In this document: one piece after another, positions 52,353 through 61,853 of the stretch | How the letters are laid out: every line of letters starts with the position of its first letter | Position numbering within the stretch: position 1 is the stretch's first letter | The notes under the pieces: generated by a model | Seen by the model: the letters and a program-made list of their open reading frames with translations, nothing else | Database searches by the model: none | What the model was told of the DNA's origin: nothing | Assembly (NCBI RefSeq): GCF_021018805.1 | Contig: NC_086253.1 | Span: 35,775,583 to 35,839,582, forward strand | From: Prinia subflava | Taxonomy: Eukaryota; Chordata; Aves; Passeriformes; Cisticolidae | DNA length: 64,000 nucleotides | Direction of reading: 5' to 3' | Made by a program: the position numbers and the translations under genes

Positions 52353-55300
52353 CTCCTGTCTAGACATTTTCATGTTAGTTTATATAAGAATTGATATGAT
52401 GTATTTTTCAGCTAATTAAGTTAATTCACATGGATACCTGCACACCAATGCCACAGTTTCATAGTCAGTTCGGGCAGGTATAACTAGACTCTTCTGCTGA
52501 ACCAGCCATTTCACCCTCTCCTCTCCCCTCCCTGGCTGCACTGTTTATCCCTGCGGCACTGCCTCTTTCATTTTGGCAAAATTTGCTGTAATTTCAGTCT
52601 CTTTCTCTGGGCTGACTCTCTGATTCAGACCATAATTGTGCAAGCACAGATGAAGGGCAGTGCCAAGGTGAGGATGGGCAGACATGAGTGGGGGGTTGGT
52701 ATTAAGTTCCAGCAGCGAAGCCAGCATATTCTGGTTTGGACTGTTTGGGGAGCCATGCCATCACTAAGGAGAATTAAGGTGAGACAAAGACTGATCTGTC
52801 AAATTCAGGAGACAACAGCTGGTCTAACAAAACCACAGATGGTTTTCTAAGAAAGAGCAGTAATACTTATTTTATTAACCCACTCCTGAAATAGAAAGGC
52901 ATTCTGGGCAGAAAGATGGCAGGAAGATTTATGGGTTATGGCTGTTCTCATTGAATCATCAATTGTTCCTCTGCCTCTTCTGGAAAAGCAAAAAGGTTTC
53001 AGTAACTCTAGAAGGGGAAGTGTCTTTGTAAATCTGGGGTTTTTTACCCTTTAGAACCATGGCAGGTAGGCAGATACTAATTCACTGGTGGCAAGAAGCA
53101 TTGACAAGGCTCATGGCGCAGAGAGCCCCTGGGAATTCATATACCTAAGAAATTGAGAAAAATATGGAGTAACAGAATTTTCCAAATATTTCTCAAGCTG
53201 GTGCTTTCTTCAAAGCACCAGCAAGTAGAAAAAGCACAGCTAATATAATGAAAACCAAAATCAATTCCTACTGATGGCCTCCATGAAGAAGGATATCTGG
53301 AGCCTAACCCTCAGATATGAGATATGAACACAGGCTCCTAAATCCTGAGCTGTCACTAAAAATCAGACCACAGCAAAAACTCTTTGTATGGTTGTGGAAG
53401 TTACCCTCACAGAGGAGTCATTGAAGAACCTGAGAGATTAGGGGCATAGGGATTCATGGCTGAAAATACAGGAAAATAAGATTAGATAATAAATATTACT
53501 TACTATAATATATGCAATGTATAATAACTATAAATGAATAAGTTAATAGCTATAGACATTAGATTATAAATAATGGGCTGCAAAATCTCTGAATTATTCA
53601 TACTTTGGAAGAAAACTTTCTTCTAGCTAGTATTTCTGGAACCCCTTAGTGTTTTCTTAGGCCCCTGCCTTGAAACACTTTAAATAGTCCTATTAAAATA
53701 AGTGGTATGTAAGTAAGTAAGTAAGTTTCATATGAAAAAAATAATTACATATGTATCTGAAGGACTGACGTTTTAGTAGCCAAATTACTTGATGACTTTG
53801 ATTTTACAACTAGAATTCTTAATGGACAGTATTATGGATGAACCCACTGAAGATAAAAATAATACCCACAGCTTTTAAGAGGTCTGTTAGAAATGTGAGC
53901 CACCAAATAAATTAACGTCTCAGATTTACATAAATGGAAATATGAAAGTATCATTCTTCAGACATTATGAATGCCACTAGAGCAAAAAATTATTTACTTG
54001 AAACCTAAAATGTGATGTTTCTGGATTCAGAAAAACGCATTGTCCTAGTAGATCAATACCATATAAGGGTCCAGAATCCCAGCACAGTCCTGAAAGTTTA
54101 CCAAAAGGATTTGGAATTAATAACAGTGATATTCAAATATTGCTTCAAGTATTTATCTGCTAATAAATGTAGAAAATTTGTTGTATCCTGTGATGAAGGA
54201 GAAATGCAAAATCAAATAGTGTTTCAAATTTATCGTAAGACAGTAGCAAGCTCTCCAAGGTAGTTAACAACAGAAGACATAGTTCACTTACTTAACTTGG
54301 ATTCACTTACTTAACTAGATTCTCACTGAGATTGAGCAAATGCTTCTGATTTTAAAAAATATGGTGGTTTGAGAATGGTATGCAACAAACTTGGCTACTG
54401 TATTATCTCCTTTCATGACAGTCTGAGGGATAAATAAAAATGTCAGCTAAATTGATAATAAATTTCACTGAATGAAGTTCTGTTCTAGTAAATGCCCAAA
54501 TGTTTCTTTTTCCAACAGCAGATCTGTTGGGAATAATGTCTAAAAGTGCAACAGATTCCTCATTATTATTGCTTGATATCATATGAGTCTTTTAGATAGG
54601 AACAGGATGTAGGAAATTTTTTTCAGTTTCTTGAGTGTCATTAGCCCTGTTTTCTACTAGTCTCAACAGTGTAACCAACAAGACAGTAGGGTCAGGCATG
54701 GGAGTTGAGCTTGTCTGTTTCAGCCAGTAAAAAAAGTAGAAAATATGTATATTGTAGATGATAAATTATTACCAGACTTAGCAGTTTAAACAGTTGTGTG
54801 TTAAAGATGAAGCAGAAAGGGAAAAAAATAGCATGATTAACCAACAAATCAAAGTAATCATTCAAGCCAGGAAGACACTGAAACCCAGTCTTGGTGAAGT
54901 AGAGGGGAAAATAAAATTGTGTTAGATAAAACATAAATTAAGTGGCTTCAGAGGCAATCTGAAGCACAAATGTTAAAAGCTTACAGAGAGAGCAGGCAAA
55001 TAGTCTCACTGATGTAAAGGGAAAGACCTAGTCAGAAAGAAACAGCTTTATATGTAGCTTGATTTTTTTTTCATCTGATTCAAATTAATGTCACGGAAGG
55101 GAGCTTATGTGTAGAGATTTAAAATGGATCCCAGGTTTCTGGTTTCCTCCCATTTCATGTTGCTGCTTCCTACAGCTTTAGATGAAGAGTGGCTCTTAAT
55201 CACACCCACTCTGCCACATAAATTCAAAGTTAGGTTACTAAGAGAAACACATAGCTTCCCAGGTGCCAGATGTTGTTAAGGAGCTCAGAACCTTAGTTCT

Positions 55301-55683
55301 TAATATCTCAGAGAAGGGCTGACAATATTCCCAGCTCCTCCACAGCACAGTAAGCCATCCACAGAGCTGTGTCAGACTGCCAGCTCGTGAGCTGCAGATG
55401 GGCCAAAGACTTGGACTTCAGCTAACAGACAACCTGGAATTAGCTCTGCTCAGATTAACAAGGACAACTGGCAGACCACTTGGTGCTGAGGACTGGCAAC
55501 TACTTTACATATGCTTCAGGAACGCTTTCAGGACATACTCAGATCTGCTCTGCTCTGTCTTGGGAACAGAATGCCTGTTTCAACTTAGAGGGAATTATAT
55601 ACTGGATACCCAGATCATATTTGCTCATTTAGTTTAATCTGAAAGAAACATATTTTTTATATTTTGTTACCACTTTGTGAAAC
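52353..55683. other. Intergenic DNA, nothing recognised
   Basis: AT-rich unassigned DNA with a small (GTAA)n array at 53709-53726. Open frames at 54012-54263 (83 codons) and 55398-55637 (79 codons) have mixed amino-acid composition, but I recognise no domain in either. The second lies about 1 kb upstream of a retroviral pol remnant, but I have no evidence that it belongs to it. Confidence 0.5.
53709..53726. repeat. Short (GTAA)n microsatellite
   Basis: Four and a half tandem copies of GTAA with no interruption. Confidence 0.85.
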
Positions 55684-55829
55684 AAGCCAAGCCAAGCCAA
55701 GCCAAGCCAAAAAGAAAAACCCAAAAAAACCCACAAACAAAAACCAAAACCAAAACAAAAAAAACCCACACAAACAAAAAACAAACAAACAAACAAAAAA
55801 ACCACAAACAAACAAAAAAAAAAACCCAG
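55684..55829. repeat. (AAGCC)5 array followed by A/C-rich low-complexity sequence
   Basis: Five perfect AAGCC units at 55684-55708 run directly into about 120 bp of A runs broken by CC and CCC, including an AAAC repeat near 55779-55797. The minus strand reads as a Phe/Leu/Cys-rich open frame, and the plus strand as Lys/Asn/Gln-rich. Both are low-complexity artefacts. Confidence 0.9.
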
Positions 55830-56689
55830 AAAAATGGAGGTTATTGAAAGGTTTATATAAAAATTGCACCCTTGATCTCATATAAAATGCTTGTGCAGAG
55901 ACTCAGTCACTCACTGATAATTAACTTGAAGAAAAGCATCTGGTCAGATTCAGATTGCTTTTGTGGGTAGCAATGAAAATTTTTAGCGTGTTGAAAACAT
56001 GGAAGGAAAGATCTGAGCTTGTGGAGTTCTCTCTGCATTTTTTCTTGATCAAGTTTTAATTAAGGAATCAATTTTAAACTAGATTGCCAGGGAATGAGAA
56101 GACCAGTTTTTCTTCCTGAATACTATAGAAAAGCCAGATGAGTTCTTTACCAGACTTGGCAGATATACACCTGCCCTAAAGCTATTCTTGGCTAGTAATA
56201 AAGATGAGGCACTGTCAAAAATTAAGATAAAAAAAGATTAAGAAGTTATTGCCAAAACAAAGTGAGAATTTAAATCATAATAACTAGTGATTGAACTATT
56301 TAGTCAGAACTAAATAATAAAATTAGAATGAATGAAAATACCAAATTGCTAACAAACAAACAACTCCTCAGTGCTTATTGGACATCTATCTTTACAAGAG
56401 CTGATGCTGTTACCTGTTAACCATTGATGTTCACTCCATAACAAGGTAAATTAATTTGAAAGGGATGTACAAGTTCTTAGTAGATGAACATGGTAATTAA
56501 TGACCTCTCATGGATTTTTTGCAAGGTAATATGCTTCAGTGACTGAAGTATTTTGAAACCTTAAAATAAAGCAGATACGATTTTTGGGGTAGAATTTGAA
56601 CACACCACATTGGTTTTGTGCTTTTGAAAAATCAAAACCTTTTAGCCTCTTCTCAGGCTATGAAGCTTACAGTTTGTAGAGTGCAGTTC
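55830..56689. other. Intergenic DNA upstream of pol remnant
   Basis: AT-rich sequence with no recognisable gag, protease or 5' LTR, although it lies just upstream of a reverse-transcriptase fragment. The left edge of the provirus is therefore not visible. Confidence 0.5.
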
Positions 56690-58260
56690 TTCTCTGGATT
56701 ACAAACACAGCTGTACCATTTGTCATGGACTGATTCAGACTGCACTGGAGCACAGCAAAGCAGAACACCTGCAATACATCGATGATATTGTATGGGGCAA
56801 CAGCACAGAACAAGTTTTTAGAAGAAAGAAAAAATGAAAAAGTAGTCAGAATCCTCAACACCTATTTTGCTATAAAACAGAGGTGAAGGGACCTGCACAG
56901 GAAGCCCCATTTTTAGGAATAGAGTGGTAATATGGATGTCATCAGATCTCGGTGGATGCAATCAATAAAATAACAGCTGTCTCTACCAACAAAATAAAAC
57001 ACAAGCTTTCTTAGACATTATGGGGTTACAGAAAATTATGTTTAAAATTGCAGACTGACTGTAAGCCCTCTTTTTCAAGAGACCTGGAAGAAGAACAGTT
57101 TAAAATGAGGTTTTAAATAATGACAGGCTTTAAAACAATTAGCCAGGAAATATTTCATGCAGTAACTATTCAGCCTGTCTAGTCAGGACAAAATATTAAA
57201 AATGTGCTTTACATGGCAGTCAGGGAGAATGACTCTACCTGGAATCTCTGGGAGATGTCATGAGGGAGGACTTCAGGTTGGACTTGGGAGTACTGAAGTT
57301 AGGGATACAAACAACTGAAAAACAAAAATTGGCCATACATGAAGGGGTTTGAGCAGGGTTTTAGCTGCTTCAAAATTTACTGGTCCTGAAACACATATTT
57401 TCCTGACACTGGGGTGATTGCTGTTGCAAGGGGCAGTTTCTTCTACATATTTTGCAGCTTGTGCTGTGTGATGGGGTAAGTGTGTCACACAAAAGGGCAA
57501 GAAGACCTAGTGACCCAGGAATTTTGGAAATGATTACTGACTGGCCAAAAGGCAAAGACTTCAGAGTATCACCAGAGGAGATGATGTTTTTGAAGAGGCC
57601 CCCACTGTACACTCAACTGTATATTACTGCTCAGGTAGAGAAACTGGTTTTAAAAGTGTATCACAAAAATGGGGGCACTGAAGAGCACAACCAGCAGATG
57701 GATCAGGCTGCTGGTATTGAAGTAACACAGATGGGTCTGGGCTGGCAGCATAAGGATTAATTGGAGGGCCTCATGACACCTCAGGCCATCAAGGAAGAGA
57801 TCCAATATGAGACGGGCTCATGATCAAGGTGTGAATTCAGCCATGGACAATATTGCACAGGTTATCCACAAATGTGAAACATGCATTGCAGCCAAGAAGG
57901 CCAAGCAGATAAAGCCTCTCTGGAATGGAGGAGAATGGCTGAGATATAAATGGGGAGGCCTGGCAGATTGATTATATCACACTCCCACAAACCTGTCTAG
58001 GCGAGCACCTTATGCTTACAATGGTGGAAGCAAACACCGGATGGCTGGAAACACATCCCATGCCCCTTGCCACTGCCTGGAATACAATCCTGGCCTTTGA
58101 AAAGGAGCTCTTATGGAAACACAAGTCATACAACAGGATTAATTTCTGAAACAACCTCACAGATACCTGGGCCAAAGAGCATGGCACTGAGTGGGCATAT
58201 CACAGAGTTTATCATGCACCAGCCTCTGGGAAAAGCAAGAGTTAAAATGGTCTGTTCAAG
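56690..58260 (+). pseudogene. Decayed endogenous retrovirus pol (reverse transcriptase, RNase H tail, integrase)
   Basis: A broken retroviral polymerase gene. The reverse-transcriptase part shows the active-site motif YIDD at 56775-56786, in the context HLQYIDDIVWGNST, and FLGIEW at 56910-56927, with several stops between. At about 57500-57760 an open stretch carries a late-pol segment, but the part expected to hold the RNase H catalytic residues appears to be missing around 57635. The integrase zinc finger is split over two frames: HDTSGH at 57772-57789 and CETC at 57873-57884. The integrase core follows in a third frame, WQIDYITLP at 57961, with the first catalytic Asp at 57970-57972. The region of the second Asp looks deleted near 58125-58150. 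The position of the catalytic Glu, judged from the HAPASGK context at 58213-58233, is Lys at 58237-58239, followed by a stop. It cannot encode an active polymerase. The retrovirus class is unresolved. Confidence 0.85.
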
Positions 58261-58593
58261 ACTGTGCTGACAGCAATGTGTGCTTGTGTTGGGATGTTCA
58301 AATATTAGGACACACATATAGCAAAAGCTGCCTGGGTAGTGGCCCCACCCAACCAGAACTGGCCTCATTAAACAACAATTAAACACACCAGTCCACCTCT
58401 CCTGCCTCAAAAAACTACTGTGACATATGGAATTCAAAGAAGTTTTTATAAATCAAAAACAATGGATGTTTTCAAGAAATGGCCCATACATTTAAGGAAT
58501 AATATCTTATGTATATATAGAAGACAGGGAAGGATGTCTTGAAAATGTGAGACCTGGGAATGATATAAATAGTATAGAATAAGGAGTGGGTAT
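58261..58593 (+). other. Probable end of the provirus internal region
   Basis: Lies between the integrase remnant and the 3' LTR. It is riddled with stops, and no envelope motif is recognisable. The segment is far too short for a full env gene, so env was either absent or deleted. It is assigned to the provirus only by position. Confidence 0.45.
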
Positions 58594-58829
58594 TGCCCTG
58601 GTTTTGGCAATTTTATTCCTATTGGCTAATATAGTGCTGTGTTTTGGATTTAGAATATGAATGTCAAAATGCACTAATTTTCTAGTTGTTGTTAAGCAGT
58701 GTTTGCACTAAGTCAAAGACTTTTTTAGCTTTTAACACCACCCAATCAGCAAACGGGCTCAAAGGCACAAGTTAGAAAGCAAGAAAGGCAGGACAGATGG
58801 TCCCAACTGGGCAAAGGGTTATTCCATAC

Positions 58830-59272
58830 TGTTAGCATAGGAAAACATATAACCACATGAAGGCAATCATATGCGGTTCTTTATCTGAGCGTGTGGAGCA
58901 CAGGGGCATACAGTGCCCAAATCTTGTGCCCCAGAATACAGAGTCGATTTGTGATTTTTATAGTTTCAAATTATACACATGTTAACTAACCTCCACCCCT
59001 AGATACTGATTACCCTATTTCTTAGTTACTATCTTAAATCATACCTACGCTCTACCCTGAGCTACACTTAATTTGGTTAAAACAATGCTTCTCAATTATC
59101 TCCTGGGCTGGAGTCACACTTGACTCAATTAAAACAATAGTATGAAGCTAGTTGCAGAAGCTGACATTTGTTCCAAAGCCAGGCTATGTCCAGTTCAGAG
59201 TGTGCGTCTTCTACCTTCCTCCCCTCAACTACCCGTGGTTAACTTATACAATTTTTTAACCCTCCACTATCA
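58830..59272 (-). mobile_element. Nested solo LTR of another ERV family, 443 bp
   Basis: Sits inside the provirus 3' LTR. On the plus strand it starts TGTTAGCA and ends CCACTATCA, so on its own strand it runs TGATAG...CTAACA. A TATA box (TATAAAA) reads on the minus strand at 58962-58956, and a GATAAA polyadenylation-like signal at 58885-58880, in the right order for a minus-strand LTR. Short flanks ATAC (58826-58829) and ATGC (59273-59276) are consistent with a 4-bp duplication carrying one mutation; a longer duplication cannot be excluded. The insertion must be younger than its host LTR. No internal sequence is present, so it is solo. The family is not named with confidence. Confidence 0.8.
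58956..58962 (-). promoter_or_regulatory. TATA box of nested LTR
   Basis: TTTTATA on the plus strand reads TATAAAA on the minus strand, about 310 bp from the minus-strand start of the nested LTR and about 71 bp before its GATAAA signal. This is typical U3-R spacing and supports the minus orientation. Confidence 0.65.
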
Positions 59273-59556
59273 ATGCCATGTGGTGTCAAGCTCAGTGTAT
59301 AAACTATGGGGAAAGGTGGTCATGGACCACTGTTTGAGAACAATCTGGGCATTGGTAGCCAAATTTCTACAATCTAGCCATTATAATTTATAATAATAAT
59401 AATAATTATGATAATTATGATAATAATAATTATTATTACTATTATTATTCCTTCTGTTTCTGTCTTATTAAAACATCTTTGTCTCAACCTAAAAATTTCT
59501 TCCCAATCACACTGAGTGAGAGGATAAAGCAAGCAACTGGGCAGTATTTAGCTACA

Positions 59557-61026
59557 TACTAATTTACAACGTCACTGAGCATAAACAGTTAAAATGTGTG
59601 ATAGGAAAGAGCAGAAAGCGTGCATAGCATGAACAACTTCTTAGTGATATTTCTTAATTTCTAATTTTGAGCATTCTTAGTTTTGTGCTTGTGTAATTTT
59701 TATAAGCACATCATTACTGCTATAGTAGCTGTCATGAAATACAGTTGAGACAGAAAACATCCAGATTCAGGAAAGAAAAAGAAATAGGAATTCCAAACAA
59801 TTGGAATCACAATTGCCTTGTCAAGGTTTATAAAACATGCTTGTGATGTCATTCTTCATGCTTTACAACACAAGTCCCAACAGTGGTTTCCTGGGGTTAG
59901 GAAGAGATGTCCGTTTCAATACAGGGACCTCACATGCAATTCTGAATTCTTCAGCATCACAGCAACACCATGTCTAACCATTTGTCTGAGTCAGCTTCTG
60001 TGTTCCCTGCCTCCGTGTCATTTATCCAAGGCAGAAACTCTGCTTTATTACCTAGCGATAAGAAAACTCTTAGCTCTAATAGCTGTCCCTTAAAGGAAAC
60101 CAGCCATGAAAGAGCATGCCAAATCTTGATTAGTAACATATGCAGTTTCCCTTCCAGGCCTCCAAGCAGAGGATTTGGCAAGTGTGTATAGTTGTTATGA
60201 TTAGAGAAACACATACTTCTTATTAGGAAATTATACAGGAATGAAAACTCAAGTAGAACTGGAACATTATCACAGAATCCACTGAAAAAAATAATCTGTA
60301 CAATTATAAAAGTTGTATTTAGGGGATAACAAGGTAAAGGAAGAAATCCAGATGTTACAATGTAAAAGACAAGCAAGCAAACAAGTGGCATCTAAGTTTA
60401 TTGAATCAATTGTACAGAGAGATCAATAAAGATTTGCCAGAGTCAACCTCCAGAGAAGCAAGGTCAATTATTATAAGAAACTCGCTCTTTCACTCAAATA
60501 ACTGAAATATTTTCCACTGTATTTTTAGCATGAGTAGATAATAAAGACTTTATCTTGCACCATGAAAAAAATTATAAAAAGAAAACCATTTTAATCCCTA
60601 AAATATCACTGATAACTTAAAAATACATTTAACTCTATAGTTAAGATATTGGTCAAAATAGTATTCTCACTATATTTGAACGTTATGTTGAAATGTTGAG
60701 AAACAGTAGTTGAAATGAGAGTGCTCTCTCTGATATGAAAATGTTTTAGGATTTTAACAGCTATTAAACCATATAATCTTCTACAATATCCACTAGCCCT
60801 GTTCCACGGGCACTGTAGGCAGATATTCATGTCTGCTCCCCATTCTGCTGCTCTGCATGGGCACAAAAAGGCAGGTGAATCACCCTTTACAGTGTTTAAC
60901 TCAAAGTGTGTCTTTTCCTACACATTTTAGATATCCAAACCTGTTTTGGATTCCTATGTGATGCCTGTCATCTAAAAGATACAGTACCAAGTTTTAGATG
61001 AAAATTTCTATCTCTCTTTCTTTTCC
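59557..61026. other. Intergenic DNA, nothing recognised
   Basis: AT-rich unassigned DNA between two LTR-bearing regions. A 144-codon open frame on the minus strand (59957-60391) has hydrophobic stretches but no recognisable family features. An overlapping plus-strand frame is of similar quality, so neither is called as a gene. Confidence 0.5.
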
Positions 61027-61031
61027 CTGGT

Positions 61032-61848
61032 TGTCTTGGTTTGAAAGACAGGTATCTGCTAGGGAGGGGACAGGACCTCCCTAGAGATGGAGAATTTAAA
61101 TCCCTTCCCTCCAAATTATTCTAATTTAGAAAATTAAAGGAGCTTTCAGACAGAGGTATGGGGATAGGAATAACAGTTCTTTACTAGTGTGTATGACAAA
61201 ACAACAAACAAACAACAACTACAGCATTAATAATAAACAGAACCAGGAACCTCGAGGGCTTTCTTTCACAAAGCCCGGGGCAGTTTGATCTCGGTGCCCC
61301 TGCAGGACTCCGAGAGGCCGAGCTGGAAGGGAGGAAAGTCCCGGGCCGGTGGATGAGATGAGGAGCTCTGCGCTGGCAGCTGGAGCAGCAGGGGTGTCCC
61401 GGCAGGGCTGGGCAGGGCAGGGACACAGAGTAGCAGGGGAACCTCAAAGCTCCGAAGAAGCAACGGCGGTGGGGGGAGGCTGGAGAAAGCGAGTTCAGGA
61501 TTCCCGGGTACAGGAGCAGGTGAGGGTAGATTTCCCAGGATGAGAGGGAGTGATGGCCGTGAACTCTTCCTGCAGCGAGTTCATAACAGGCAGCCTGACC
61601 GTCCTCCCCGATGCCGAGAGCAAGAGGGCGAAGCTGGCTCCAACCCTGTCTTTTACTTCTCCCAAAACTCATGTTATCTCCCCTCTCTGAGGGGAAACTC
61701 CCACAGACTCAAAAATAATAGGTGTAGCACAGTGCTGCCATCTCCTTTGACCACTTCTTTGTTTTAGTTAAGCACTCAGTTGTTAGTCTTCAGCAACTCA
61801 TGGGAAAAAATTCTGTAATTTAAAAAGAAACAAATCTAACCCCCAACA
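61032..61848 (-). mobile_element. Solo ERVL-type LTR, 817 bp, 5-bp target duplication
   Basis: Plus-strand ends are TGTCTTGGTTTG and CCCCCAACA, so on its own (minus) strand the LTR runs TGTTGGGG...CAAACCAAGACA. Perfect 5-bp repeats CTGGT flank it at 61027-61031 and 61849-61853. The minus-strand AGTAAAG polyadenylation-like signal near 61181 lies in a 21-bp block identical to the one in the plus-strand LTR at 44361-44381, and the following U5 parts are clearly related, so both belong to one ERVL-type superfamily. The middle (about 61250-61620) is CpG-rich, unlike everything around it. Open frames of 162 codons (61184-61672 -) and 75 codons (61540-61767 +) are accidental in GC-rich DNA. No internal genes remain: a solo LTR. 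Confidence 0.92.
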
Positions 61849-61853
61849 CTGGT

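Larger units (their letters stand above)
58594..59556 (+). mobile_element. 3' LTR of the same provirus, split by a nested LTR
   Basis: Starts at TGCCCTGGTTTTGGC (58594) just downstream of the pol remnant. Left part 58594-58829 and right part 59277-59556 belong together. The left part ends in a GGTTATTCCATAC stretch, and the right part resumes with CATGTGGTGTCAAGCTCAGT followed by a TATA-like GTATAAAC at about 59298. Downstream are an AAT-rich stretch (59391-59449), CTTATTAAAACATC (a polyadenylation-like region) and CTCAACC. The 3' end is diverged: I do not see a clean terminal CA, and the boundary near 59556 is approximate. Removing the 443-bp insert and one target-site copy leaves an LTR of about 515 bp. 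No 5' LTR is present in the window. Confidence 0.75.

Noticed and set aside
55398..55637. 79-codon frame as a possible retroviral gag fragment
   Set aside because: It is upstream of pol, but no gag motif such as a Cys-His box or major homology region is visible, and the intervening 1 kb is unassigned.
56667..56861. Minus-strand 64-codon frame over the pol remnant
   Set aside because: It is antisense to the clear reverse-transcriptase YIDD segment and is a shadow frame.
59391..59449. AAT-rich tract as an independent microsatellite
   Set aside because: It falls in the LTR just downstream of the TATA-like box, where a TTATTAT-rich stretch is a normal part of this LTR type as I recall it, so it is treated as part of the LTR.
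59957..60391. 144-codon minus-strand open frame with hydrophobic stretches
   Set aside because: It has no recognisable family, overlaps an equally plausible frame on the other strand, and shows no splice or promoter context.
61184..61672. 162-codon minus-strand open frame
   Set aside because: It is contained in a solo LTR with intact target duplications; GC-rich DNA has few stop codons by chance.
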